From an uncultured Flavobacteriaceae bacterium (GTDB taxonomy: Bacteria > Bacteroidota > Bacteroidia > Flavobacteriales > Flavobacteriaceae): a stretch of 64,000 nt of DNA. Position numbers and translations under genes: made by a program. This document shows, piece after piece, positions 51,982 through 60,073 of the stretch (within the stretch, counting starts at the first letter, position 1; each line of letters begins with the position of its first letter). Under the pieces are notes generated by a model. The model made no database searches and was not told the DNA's origin. It saw only the letters and a program-made list of their open reading frames with translations. Location of the stretch: positions 17,639 through 81,638 of the forward strand of contig CANMLX010000018.1 in assembly GCA_947498845.1 (NCBI GenBank), written 5' to 3'.

Positions 51982-53885
51982 CGTTGCATCCTATAAACAT
52001 ATTAGAACGTTATTGGAAATTCACTACGTTTCGTCATAACCAAGAAGCTATCATTAATGCTGTAATCGATAATGAAGATACGTTTGCATTATTACCTACA
52101 GGAGGTGGTAAATCGATATGTTTTCAAATACCGGCATTAGCTAAAAAAGGCATTTGCATTGTTATTTCCCCTTTAATTGCCTTGATGAAAGATCAAGTAC
52201 AAAATTTAAATAATAAAGGCATTAAAGCTTTAGCCTTAACCAGTGGGATATCGTATAATGAAGTAGACACCCTTTTAGACAATTGTATTTATGGCAATTA
52301 CAAGTTTTTGTACCTATCTCCCGAACGTTTAGAGCAAGAATTGGTCCAAGATAGGATAAGACAAATGAACGTGAATTTAATTGCCGTAGACGAAGCACAT
52401 TGTATCTCCCAATGGGGTAACGATTTTAGACTTGCCTATAGAAACATTGTAAAACTGCGAAAGTTGCAACCTAGCGTTAACATTATTGCCTTAACAGCAA
52501 CCGCCACCCCAAAAGTGGTTAAAGACATTACACAGGAACTCGATTTTATTGCTCCAAAAATTTTTAAGCAATCCTTTTTTAGACCCAATATTGCTTACAT
52601 GGTTTTTCATGAAGAAGATAAATATTATCGCCTGGAAACCATCTTGAAAAAAAATACAGCCGCTTCTATTATTTATGTAAGAAATAGAAAAGCAACTGTT
52701 GAAATTAGTTCTCTTTTAAATTCAAAAGGTATTGAGGCTACTATGTATCATGGTGGCTTAAATACTCAAGAAAAAGATAACAATATGAATGCCTGGATGC
52801 ATGATCAAAAACAAGTGATGGTAGCCACCAATGCTTTTGGTATGGGGATTGATAAACCCGATGTTAAAACTGTTATTCATCTAAACCTTCCTGAAAGTAT
52901 TGAGAGTTATTTTCAAGAAGCTGGGCGCGCAGGTAGAAATGGTAAAAAAGCATTTGCCATTATTTTAAAGAATAAAAGTGATGAACTTTTGGTGAAAAAT
53001 CAGTTTTTAAAAATCTTACCTTCTGTAGATACTATAAAACTAGTCTATAGAAAACTATGTAATTATTTTCAAATCTCCTATGGCGAAGGTATTTATACGA
53101 CTCATGATTTTGACTTTAATATATTTTGTAAAACGTATAATTTTAATGCGACCTTATGCTATAATGCTTTGCAAATTTTAGACAGAAATGGCATTATAAA
53201 CCTATCCAAGCAATTTAAAAATAGCGTATGGGTTAAGTTTATTACAAACAATACGATACTATTTAATTATTTAGAAAACCATTTAGAATACAATCTTGTT
53301 ATCAAGTCTATTCTTAGATCTTACGGAGGCATTTTTGATCATGAAACTAATATAAATACTCTAAAAATTGCCGATAAGGCTTCTGTAAACGAGCAAAAGG
53401 TTATAGAGATTCTAAAACAACTGGAAAAAGATGCTTTAATAACTTTAAATCTCTCTAAAACAGATGCTCAAATAACCTTTATAGAACCTAGAGAAGATGA
53501 TAAAACCATTAATCGTGTTGCAAAAACTATAAAACAGCAGCAGCAATTAAAGGCATCTCAAATTAATGCTATTATAAGTTATATAAACAATGATACGGTT
53601 TGTAAAAGCATGCAATTATTACGCTATTTTGGGGAAAAGAATGTTAATGCTTGTGGCATTTGTTCTGTTTGTATTAATACCTCAAATAAAAGCACAATAC
53701 AGCATATCGATGTTCTAAAAAAACAAGTGATCACACTTTTAGAATCTGGCGCTATGTCTTCAAGAGACATTAAAACTATAATTGGTTGTACCGATATGCA
53801 AGTAAAAGAAATTTTAAAATTACTTTTGGAGCACCAAATTATAACCCTAACAAATAAAAACACATATAAATTAAGTCATTTATAA
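51978..53885 (+). CDS. recQ: ATP-dependent DNA helicase RecQ
   Basis: 635 residues: helicase core with ALLPTGGGKSICFQIPAL (Walker A), DEAHCISQWG (motif II), TATATPKV (motif III) and QEAGRAGRNGK (motif VI); RecQ-type zinc-binding region (CNYFQISYG and later NACGICSVC) and winged-helix region. The C-terminal end resembles a helix-turn-helix rather than a canonical HRDC domain. Unwinds forked DNA and recombination intermediates. It overlaps the AAA ATPase gene by 4 bp and is followed after 53 bp by fmt. Confidence 0.93.
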   Translation: MTLHPINILERYWKFTTFRHNQEAIINAVIDNEDTFALLPTGGGKSICFQIPALAKKGICIVISPLIALMKDQVQNLNNKGIKALALTSGISYNEVDTLLDNCIYGNYKFLYLSPERLEQELVQDRIRQMNVNLIAVDEAHCISQWGNDFRLAYRNIVKLRKLQPSVNIIALTATATPKVVKDITQELDFIAPKIFKQSFFRPNIAYMVFHEEDKYYRLETILKKNTAASIIYVRNRKATVEISSLLNSKGIEATMYHGGLNTQEKDNNMNAWMHDQKQVMVATNAFGMGIDKPDVKTVIHLNLPESIESYFQEAGRAGRNGKKAFAIILKNKSDELLVKNQFLKILPSVDTIKLVYRKLCNYFQISYGEGIYTTHDFDFNIFCKTYNFNATLCYNALQILDRNGIINLSKQFKNSVWVKFITNNTILFNYLENHLEYNLVIKSILRSYGGIFDHETNINTLKIADKASVNEQKVIEILKQLEKDALITLNLSKTDAQITFIEPREDDKTINRVAKTIKQQQQLKASQINAIISYINNDTVCKSMQLLRYFGEKNVNACGICSVCINTSNKSTIQHIDVLKKQVITLLESGAMSSRDIKTIIGCTDMQVKEILKLLLEHQIITLTNKNTYKLSHL

Positions 53886-53938
53886 GAAAGATTAATATAC
53901 CATCTTAACATTGACTTGATCTAAAAAATAGCAATATA

Positions 53939-54883
53939 ATGAGAGATTTAAGAATCGTTTTTATGGGAACTCCAGATTTTGCTGTAGCTACCTTAAAAAC
54001 TTTAATAGATAATAATTACACTGTGGTAGGGGTAATTACAGCTCCAGACCGACCTGCAGGTAGAGGAAGAAAACTCAACGAAAGTGCTGTAAAAAAATAT
54101 GCTAAAGAAGCCAACTTAAATATATTACAACCTACCAACTTAAAGAGCGAATCGTTTATTGAAACATTACAATCTTTAAACGCAAATTTACAAATAGTAG
54201 TAGCTTTTAGAATGCTTCCCAAAATAGTATGGCAGATGCCAAAATATGGCACTTTTAATCTTCATGCATCATTACTCCCAAACTATCGTGGTGCTGCACC
54301 AATAAATTGGGCAATTATTAATGGCGAAACTAAAACTGGAGTGTCTACCTTTTTTATTGATGAAAAAATAGATACTGGGGCAATGCTACTTCAAGAAGAA
54401 ATCTCTATTCATCCAGAAGAAAATGCAGGCAGTCTACATGATAAACTAATGGCCATCGGTAGCCAATTAGTTTTGAGCACGGTAGAACTTATAAAACACA
54501 ACAAAGCAATAACAACACCTCAAACAGACGATAGTACTATTAAAACTGCCTATAAGCTTAATAGAGATAACTGCAAAATAGATTGGAATGCCACCATAGA
54601 TAGTATTTATAATAAAATAAGAGGATTAAGCCCCTACCCTGCAGCATGGTGTACACTTATAAACGATGATAAACAACTTGACATTAAAGTTTATGAAAGC
54701 ACTAAAGAAATCTGTTCTCATGACTACAGTATTGGACAAATTATAACTACAAAAAGTGATTTAAAAGTAGCTGTGGCAGAAGGCTACATTAATATCACTA
54801 AAATTAAATTACCAGGGAAAAAATTAATGGCCATTAAATCGCTTTTAAATGGTTATGAATTTATTAATGCAAAAATGCGGTAA
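53939..54883 (+). CDS. fmt: Methionyl-tRNA formyltransferase
   Basis: 314 residues. N-terminal formyltransferase domain with FMGTPDFAVATLKTL, APDRPAGRGRKL, LHASLLPNYRGAAPINWAI containing the catalytic Asn/His region, and a C-terminal tRNA-binding domain (IRGLSPYPAAWC). It formylates the initiator methionyl-tRNA. Its product relates to the tRNA-Met gene at 57801 only in general; that tRNA is not identified as initiator. Start ATG 53939, 53 bp after recQ. Confidence 0.95.
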   Translation: MRDLRIVFMGTPDFAVATLKTLIDNNYTVVGVITAPDRPAGRGRKLNESAVKKYAKEANLNILQPTNLKSESFIETLQSLNANLQIVVAFRMLPKIVWQMPKYGTFNLHASLLPNYRGAAPINWAIINGETKTGVSTFFIDEKIDTGAMLLQEEISIHPEENAGSLHDKLMAIGSQLVLSTVELIKHNKAITTPQTDDSTIKTAYKLNRDNCKIDWNATIDSIYNKIRGLSPYPAAWCTLINDDKQLDIKVYESTKEICSHDYSIGQIITTKSDLKVAVAEGYINITKIKLPGKKLMAIKSLLNGYEFINAKMR

Positions 54884-54989
54884 ACCCGCATTAACACTCA
54901 TATTTTTGATAATCTAACAAAAAACGACCTGCTTTATTAACAAATAAACACAAGTTATCAACAAATCTCTGTATTTCCCTTGTGTTTAC

Positions 54990-55019
54990 TTGCATGGAAT
55001 GATAATCCGTATAAATTTG
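54990..55019 (+). promoter_or_regulatory. Promoter of the HU gene
   Basis: TTG (54990-54992), 19 bp, TAAATTTG (55012-55019), the exact Bacteroidetes consensus. The start codon at 55075 leaves a leader of about 50 nt. A weak DnaA-box-like TTATCAACA lies just upstream at 54955-54963. Confidence 0.75.
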
Positions 55020-55074
55020 TGGAAGATTTAACAAAAAGTTTAACTAATTTACTAATAATTAAAAATTCGTTATT

Positions 55075-55347
55075 ATGAACAAAACAGATTTAATTGATGC
55101 AATGGCAGAACACGCAGGAATTACTAAAGCAGCTGCAAAGAAAGCTTTAGAATGTGCACTAATAGAAATTGAAGGTGCTTTACAAAAAGGTAACAGAGTT
55201 TCTTTAGTTGGTTTTGGTTCATGGTCTGTCTCTAAGAGATCTGCTAGAGAAGGAAGAAACCCTCAAACTGGTCAAACTATCAAAATAGCGGCTAAAAATG
55301 TTGTTAAGTTTAAAGCTGGATCAGATTTATCAAATGCAGTAAACTAA
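55075..55347 (+). CDS. hup: HU family DNA-binding protein
   Basis: 90 residues, typical HU: MNKTDLIDAMAEHAGITKAAA, then the DNA-binding arm GREGRNPQTGQTIKIAA and VVKFKAGSDL. It bends DNA and compacts the nucleoid. Strong promoter upstream (54990-55019) and perfect terminator downstream (55370-55395) make it a single highly expressed unit. Codon 1 ATG is preceded by AT-rich sequence without a clear Shine-Dalgarno, as usual in Bacteroidota. Confidence 0.96.
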   Translation: MNKTDLIDAMAEHAGITKAAAKKALECALIEIEGALQKGNRVSLVGFGSWSVSKRSAREGRNPQTGQTIKIAAKNVVKFKAGSDLSNAVN

Positions 55348-55369
55348 AATTTATAGTTTAAAAGATAGA

Positions 55370-55395
55370 AAATACCCTCCATTAGGAGGGTATTT
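55370..55395 (+). terminator. Terminator of the HU gene
   Basis: AAATACCCTCC-atta-GGAGGGTATTT, a perfect 11-bp stem followed by TTTTT. Confidence 0.92.
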
Positions 55396-55435
55396 TTTTT
55401 TCTTCTTTTTAAAAATAGGCATCTATTCCTCTCTT

Positions 55436-55595
55436 ATACCAATTACAAGTTAAAATGAGCTAGTCATTCTCGTTCATTTCATTTTATACATCTTTATTCA
55501 TGTTTTCCATAGCCCTGCTATGAAAAACTATCATCGCAGTGTATAAAAAGAAAGCAACTTTGTCTTTTTTAGCGCATTTAACTCATAATTGGTAT
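55436..55595. repeat. Long imperfect palindromic element 6 (160 bp)
   Basis: Left ATACCAATTacaAGTTAAaATGaGCTA pairs with right TAGCGCATTTAACTcatAATTGGTAT; centre CATAGC-cct-GCTATG at 55508-55522, exactly central. It is directly followed by element 7 with one base between them; the two make a tandem pair in the 468-bp gap 55348-55815. Confidence 0.85.
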
Positions 55596-55596
55596 T

Positions 55597-55759
55597 ATAC
55601 CATTTCCTAATTGAATTTACCGAATTAAAAAGCGCCTTTTGAAATTTTACTTAAACATAAAACACTACCGTAGCTATGGCTATGCTAATTTTTTCTGATT
55701 TGTAAAATTCCAAAAATCATCTTTTTCTTTTTAAGGGAAATTCAATTAAGAAATGGTAT
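55597..55759. repeat. Long imperfect palindromic element 7 (163 bp)
   Basis: Ends ATACCATTTCcTAATTGAATTT and AAATTCAATTAaGAAATGGTAT are near-perfect complements; centre GTAGCTATGGCTATG at 55670-55684. Arms share no long identity with element 6 next to it, though both are palindromes of the same size. Confidence 0.88.
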
Positions 55760-55815
55760 TAAAAGTTGTTTTTTTAATAAATTAATATTAGATTTATTAC
55801 ATATTTTATAATAAT

Positions 55816-56376
55816 ATGCCTACAGTAAAACCAAAAAAAGGAGATTTATTAATAGCTGAACCAGCTATTATAGGCGACGTTTCCTTTAACCGTTCTATTG
55901 TATTGCTTGCAGACCATTCAAAAGATGGTTCTATTGGTTTTATTCTTAACAAGCCTTTAGATTATACTATACATGATTTGATTCCTGAATTAGAAGTGTC
56001 TTTTAAAGTATATAATGGCGGTCCTGTAGAACAGGATAACCTTTATTTTATTCATAAAATTCCAGAATTAATTCCTAACAGTATCGAAATTTCCCGAGGT
56101 ATTTTTTGGGGAGGTGATTTTAGCAAAGTTTCAGAACTCATAAAAAACAACATTATCAATAAAAATGATATTCGTTTTTTTCTGGGCTACTCTGGCTGGG
56201 CTTCTTTTCAATTAGAAAGTGAACTAAAAGCTAACTCTTGGTTGGTTTCTGAAAATACTTATGAAAAAAATATCATAGAAAAAGATTACGAATCGTTCTG
56301 GAAAGAGAAGATGTTAGAGTTGGGTGGGGAGTATAGTATATGGTCTAACGCTCCTGAAAATCCAAACTACAATTAG
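55816..56376 (+). CDS. YqgE/AlgH family protein (UPF0301)
   Basis: 186 residues with KKGDLLIAEPAIIGDVSF, VLLADHSKDGSIGFILNKPL, GGPVEQDNLYFIH and FFLGYSGW, the family's conserved blocks. Function of the family is not well established (transcriptional-regulator labels are historic). Its stop codon overlaps the stop of the convergent aminotransferase gene by 2 bp. Confidence 0.9.
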   Translation: MPTVKPKKGDLLIAEPAIIGDVSFNRSIVLLADHSKDGSIGFILNKPLDYTIHDLIPELEVSFKVYNGGPVEQDNLYFIHKIPELIPNSIEISRGIFWGGDFSKVSELIKNNIINKNDIRFFLGYSGWASFQLESELKANSWLVSENTYEKNIIEKDYESFWKEKMLELGGEYSIWSNAPENPNYN

Positions 56377-57215
56377 CCTAACCGTATTTGAGCATTCAAT
56401 TTTTGCAGTAAATACTGTGCAGCGCTATTTCCAAATTCTTTTTTTCTATATTTAGTTACTGGTTGTATCCCTGTAATTACATTAGTAATCAATAATTCGT
56501 CTGCTTTTTGTATTTCAAAAGGCGATATTGTACTTTCTTCCAAAGTATATTCTGGAGATTTTTCTATTATTTTTATGAGCTGCGTTCGCAGTACGCCTTT
56601 TAAGCAGCCATCTAATAATGGTGGGGTTTTTATGATATTATTTTTAACTAAAAACACATTACCATTTAATGCTTCAACAATAGTTTTGTTTGTATTAAGC
56701 AATAAACAATTATTAAGATTATTTTCTTTAGCATAAATACTGCCTACAACATTTATAGCCTTATTATTAGTTTTTAATGTAGATAATAATGTGGGCGCTA
56801 CATAATAATCCTTAAACAGATCTACCTCATAAACGTTTGTATTTAGATTATAAATAGCAGATTTTAATGGCTTTACATTAATATTAAATACAACTGTATT
56901 TTGTTGTGGCAAGTACAAACCTCCCGTGTTTCTATGAACCATTAATTTAACCCGTGTACTTTTATGTGATAAGTCGTTGACTTTTAGCGTTTTTTTAATC
57001 TCCTTTTCCAAAAATTCCATAGTGTAACTCATAGGGATTTCCATTCGCATAATACGCATTGATGCCATTAACCTAAAATAATGGTCTTCCCAAAACAATA
57101 TTTTATTATCAACAACCTTTATTGTTTCAAATAATGCATCGCCATAAGCATAGCCCCTATTATCTATAGAAATAAGAGTAGTATTATCTACTATAGTTCC
57201 GTTAAAATTTACCAT
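56373..57215 (-). CDS. Class IV PLP-dependent aminotransferase
   Basis: 280 residues: NRGYAYGDALFETIKV near the start, HYFRLMASMRIM, TLKTNNKAIN with candidate PLP Lys, and PPLLDGCLKGVLR, the pattern of the branched-chain aminotransferase/aminodeoxychorismate lyase fold. It could be a PabC-type lyase or a D-amino acid or branched-chain transaminase; the sequence does not decide. The start codon is directly preceded on the minus strand by eight T and a strong hairpin (57224-57254), so its expression is probably controlled by read-through. Confidence 0.88.
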   Translation of the reverse strand: MVNFNGTIVDNTTLISIDNRGYAYGDALFETIKVVDNKILFWEDHYFRLMASMRIMRMEIPMSYTMEFLEKEIKKTLKVNDLSHKSTRVKLMVHRNTGGLYLPQQNTVVFNINVKPLKSAIYNLNTNVYEVDLFKDYYVAPTLLSTLKTNNKAINVVGSIYAKENNLNNCLLLNTNKTIVEALNGNVFLVKNNIIKTPPLLDGCLKGVLRTQLIKIIEKSPEYTLEESTISPFEIQKADELLITNVITGIQPVTKYRKKEFGNSAAQYLLQKLNAQIRLG

Positions 57216-57254
57216 AAAAAAAAGTCCGCTACTTTATCAAATTAAATAGCGGAC
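57216..57254 (-). terminator. Terminator/attenuator abutting the aminotransferase start codon
   Basis: Minus strand GTCCGCTA...TAGCGGAC (57254-57247 and 57231-57224; 8-bp perfect stem extended by partial pairing, loop 15 nt) followed by eight T (57223-57216) and immediately ATG. It follows the START-like gene (stop 57278) and precedes the aminotransferase with no leader between. Confidence 0.8.
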
Positions 57255-57277
57255 AAATATAAGGTTTAAATATTTTT

Positions 57278-57670
57278 TTAAACAGATCCTAATACATGTT
57301 TTAAATCTGAAATTTGATTATTCCACAGCATTTTAGCTTCTTCAATTTCGTCTTCTTCAGAAAAATCTGTCACCATAAGCGATACATCTTTGGTAATATC
57401 ATCTACTTGAATTCTAATTTCAAAATAACAACTGCTGTTATCTTCCTCATCTTCTAACCATCTAAACTTGACTTTTTCCCCACTTTTTTTGCTTAATAAC
57501 CTAGCTTGCTCTTCACTATCATCCCAAATAAAGGTAAATAACTCCCCTCTTGAATTTACATTATCTGAAAACCATTCAGATAAACCTGAAGGTGTAGAAA
57601 TATATTGAAAAAGCAACTGCGGAGAAGCATGTATAGGAAATTCTATTTCAAACTTGATTTTGTCGTCCAT
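57278..57670 (-). CDS. START-like domain (SRPBCC) protein
   Basis: 130 residues; EFPIHASPQLLFQYISTPSGLSEWFSDNV at the N-terminus and the acidic, W-rich middle match the flavobacterial START-like domain family of the SRPBCC superfamily, a hydrophobic-ligand pocket fold. Ligand unknown. Followed by the terminator at 57216-57254. Confidence 0.85.
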   Translation of the reverse strand: MDDKIKFEIEFPIHASPQLLFQYISTPSGLSEWFSDNVNSRGELFTFIWDDSEEQARLLSKKSGEKVKFRWLEDEEDNSSCYFEIRIQVDDITKDVSLMVTDFSEEDEIEEAKMLWNNQISDLKHVLGSV

Positions 57671-57800
57671 TGTATAAAAAAATTATTGTTGCTCAATATA
57701 TACATTAATTGATAAGTTTTGTAATTATTTTGAATAATATTTTATTTCAGTAATATTTGCTATAAATAAGAATGTTTATATATTTGCAGCCTGAAAATAT

Positions 57801-57874
57801 GGCGAGGTAGCTCAGTTGGTTAGAGCGTCGGATTCATAACCCGGAGGTCACGAGTTCAAATCTCGTTCTCGCTA
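57801..57874 (+). tRNA. tRNA-Met (anticodon CAT)
   Basis: Full cloverleaf: acceptor GGCGAGG paired with TCTCGCT (two G-T pairs), D-stem GCTC/GAGC, anticodon loop TTCATAA, T-stem ACGAG/CTCGT, discriminator A. The A31-C39 mismatch is present. CCA is not encoded (CAG follows). Initiator, elongator and Ile-CAT types cannot be told apart with certainty. Followed by a terminator (57885-57914). Confidence 0.93.
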
Positions 57875-57884
57875 CAGCAGAAAA

Positions 57885-57914
57885 AGTCTAACACGATAGT
57901 GTTGGGCTTTTTTT
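57885..57914 (+). terminator. Terminator of tRNA-Met
   Basis: AGTCTAACAC-gata-GTGTTGGGCT followed by seven T, 10 bp after the tRNA end. Two G-T pairs in the stem. Confidence 0.85.
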
Positions 57915-58029
57915 ATGCGTTGTAGGGAAGCTGGCTTACAATGCATAAGCATAAAAAAAGAACTGAGCAACGCCTTAGCGTTGCAGACTTTTACTATTGT
58001 ACAGCTACCCTTCCCAAGATACTATAAAC

Positions 58030-58042
58030 CTCGTTCTCGCTA
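58030..58042 (+). repeat. Duplicated tRNA-Met 3' end (candidate attachment-site remnant)
   Basis: CTCGTTCTCGCTA, identical to the last 13 bases of tRNA-Met (57862-57874), 155 bp downstream. A second terminator-like hairpin follows at 58051-58082. The 168 bp between the two copies contain further inverted repeats, including GCAACGC-ctta-GCGTTGC at about 57973-57990. Confidence 0.7.
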
Positions 58043-58050
58043 AAAACAAA

Positions 58051-58082
58051 AACTAAAACTTTAATTGTTAAAGCTTTAGTTT
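58051..58082 (+). terminator. Terminator after the duplicated tRNA end
   Basis: AACTAAAaCTTTAA-ttg-TTAAAGcTTTAGTT with a following T-run, 8 bp after the duplicated tRNA 3' end. Beyond it, 58086-58318 shows no supported gene. Confidence 0.75.
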
Positions 58083-58318
58083 TTTTATTTTTTAATGTAC
58101 TTGTTAATCTTTTACCCGAAGGTCAACCAGAAAAACCTAAACCAAAACAACATTATACACCTAAATATCAATAATTTAAGGCTTTAAAATTTATGCTTTT
58201 AGCTGACGTACTGTTTTTTCTAAATTTTATTTATTGAGTTGATTAGATTTTGACTCTAGTAGTAATTCTAATTTTTTAGAATATGTTGTAAACTTCGCTA
58301 AAAAGAACTAATTATTTT

Positions 58319-58444
58319 CTAAATTTTCAAGGTAAAATGTCCTCTATGGGTTTTGCCATTACTTCGCTCTACAACAAACCAATAATCACCAGAAGGGAGT
58401 AGCTCCCCATTGAATGTTCCATCCCAACCAACGTCTGTGGGGAA
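58319..58444 (-). pseudogene. Stub of a type IX secretion / gliding C-terminal sorting domain
   Basis: On the minus strand, 41 codons without a start, in the same frame as the gene at 58448-58741 but separated by TAG-TAG. The translation (GWDGTFNGELLPSGDYWFVV, then a GHFTLKI ending) matches the type B gliding-motility-associated C-terminal domain that exports adhesins through the type IX system. The rest of the large protein is absent, so this is a 3' remnant. Confidence 0.75.
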
Positions 58445-58447
58445 CTA

Positions 58448-58741
58448 CTATTTATCAATATTATATTTTAAATCCCTGAACTCTTCATCAAACCTATTAC
58501 TAGGTTTGAAAGATATTTCTATTATATAGGGAATTGCTTCAATATTTTTTACTTCCATTATATCTTGACCTAAGTATTTTAAAAATGATTTCATCAATTT
58601 ATATTTCGACAAAGAATTGGCAAATCTGAAAGAAAATTCATCTTTATCAATTACCCCATTTGTAACAAAAGTACCTTTTAAAAATTCTTTTTTTTCAATC
58701 TTAGTTTTGAACTTTCTTTGCACTAACATTCCTAATTGCAC
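58448..58741 (-). CDS. Unknown small protein in the toxin-remnant array
   Basis: 97 residues as drawn from GTG 58741; ATG 58729 (MLVQRKFKTKIEKKEF) is an alternative start. Soluble, basic at the N-terminus and acidic at the end; no signal peptide, no recognised motif. It may be an immunity protein or a domain fragment of the gene whose sorting-domain stub follows after two stop codons in the same frame. Upstream (58742-58790) there is a small GC-rich hairpin CGCC-cct-GGCG of unknown role. Confidence 0.5.
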   Translation of the reverse strand: MQLGMLVQRKFKTKIEKKEFLKGTFVTNGVIDKDEFSFRFANSLSKYKLMKSFLKYLGQDIMEVKNIEAIPYIIEISFKPSNRFDEEFRDLKYNIDK

Positions 58742-58792
58742 ACTATATCAGCGCCAGGGGCGTTCGGTTTTATAATACATCAAAGAGCAGAA

Positions 58793-58830
58793 AAAAACAG
58801 CAATTAACACTTGATTTGATTGCTGTTTTT
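58793..58830 (-). terminator. Terminator after the secreted-protein gene at 58872
   Basis: AAAAACAGCAAT / ATTGCTGTTTTT, a perfect 12-bp stem with a 14-nt loop; on the minus strand a T-run follows. About 40 bp after the stop at 58872. Confidence 0.88.
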
Positions 58831-58871
58831 CAATTATTTACAATTTGTAGTCATACTCTGATTTTACTCCA

Positions 58872-59495
58872 TCATCTTTTAAATTCTTTTATTCTTTTGT
58901 CTAAAAATTTTATTGAAGTTTCAAAAGTCACACAATCTATCAAATAAAATAAATCAATATTCTCTTTATCTCTATTTATTAATTCAGTTTTAAAAGAAGA
59001 AGTAATATAATCTAATTTAGGATTATACTTCATTTTTAACCAATACCCCTCTATATAATAAATTTCATAAAGCTTATATTTTCTACCTTTCAATCTGTAT
59101 AAAAAATTACTATTCAACAGAGGCGTTTTACAATTGAAATTATCTTTTTTATGCCCTAAAATTTCATCAAAAATTGTACGAGATTTTTGTATTGGACAAA
59201 AAGAAAAAAAGCTACTTAATCCATTATTGTATATACTATCAAGATTTTTTACTATATCTTTTTGATTCAATTCTCCTTCTAAAAAAAGATATCTAGCAGG
59301 AAAATCTATCGATGTTTTATGATTTTTTCTTTTCTCATTAAAATTCTTTTTACATCGTACAATATCTGCTTTCGAAATCTCTTTAAAAATATACCCTTTA
59401 ACAAAAACTGTATCTGTTTTTGCATTAGACACCTGTCCATTAAGCATCATGGTAAAAAAGACTAAGGGCAATACTATAATAATTTTATTTCTCAT
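58872..59495 (-). CDS. Secreted protein of unknown function, candidate immunity protein
   Basis: 207 residues with an N-terminal signal peptide (IIIVLPLVFFTMMLNGQ) and a hydrophilic, Lys/Tyr-rich body with three cysteines. No family recognised. It starts 3 bp after the metzincin toxin tip ends (59499), and in polymorphic toxin loci the gene directly after a toxin tip is normally its immunity gene; a secreted immunity protein fits a protease that acts outside the cytoplasm. Function is inference from position. Confidence 0.6.
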   Translation of the reverse strand: MRNKIIIVLPLVFFTMMLNGQVSNAKTDTVFVKGYIFKEISKADIVRCKKNFNEKRKNHKTSIDFPARYLFLEGELNQKDIVKNLDSIYNNGLSSFFSFCPIQKSRTIFDEILGHKKDNFNCKTPLLNSNFLYRLKGRKYKLYEIYYIEGYWLKMKYNPKLDYITSSFKTELINRDKENIDLFYLIDCVTFETSIKFLDKRIKEFKR

Positions 59496-59498
59496 GTT

Positions 59499-60073
59499 TT
59501 AAGGGTTTCTTCTATGTATTTTACCAACTGTTTCTCCTCCTTCTCTAGCAACCTTATTATTTTCTCTGTTTCTTAAATAGTTCGAATTAACACTACCATA
59601 AGGCATCCCTATTCTTCCTGAAATGGCTCTTATTCCATTTCTATTTACACTTGGAAGACTATAATTGTGTATACCTGTTCCACAATTACCACTTCCTGTC
59701 ACACAACCATTTTTCATAATCTCACTAGATGAAACTTCACCCATAATATTGCCTGGGTCACCATGGTTACCTCCAAGATTATGTCCAATTTCATGTATAA
59801 ATACTCCTTTACTAAATTGTCTCGTATTTATTGAACCAGGTTCAGCAGTTAACTTGTCTTGAATACTATTTTCATCCAACGTTATATCTTCTTCGTTAGA
59901 ATTACCATATGTCCTCCTTCCATCTCGTCTATCTGCTATATTTCCAACAGTAACTGTATTTCCAAATTGTAACCTGCTCCCATCCTCTGTTTCAAAAAAA
60001 TCTGCTCTTGCGGAGACATTACCCCTCTCTATTATAAATCTGAACCACTTGGGTTTAAATTAAAGCATATATA
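59499..60073 (-). pseudogene. Orphan toxin tip with metzincin-type metalloprotease motif
   Basis: A frame open from about 60073 (just after a TAA) to the stop at 59499, without a convincing start; the only late start is TTG 59879. The tail contains the full metzincin signature HEIGHNLGGNH (zinc ligands two His plus a third His) followed by a Met-turn in GNIM. The 5' part overlaps the end of the upstream lipoprotein gene in another frame. It looks like the C-terminal tip of a larger, now missing, secreted toxin. The protease domain itself seems intact. Confidence 0.65.

Noticed and set aside
58086..58175. Open plus-strand frame ending PEKPKPKQHYTPKYQ
   Set aside because: It overlaps the terminator hairpin, has no plausible start and no recognised homology; it may be a gene remnant but I cannot support it.
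58742..58790. Short minus-strand frame ending NAPGADIVCN before the 58448 gene
   Set aside because: Only about 15 codons between stops; too short to assign, though it could be the last trace of a toxin tip.
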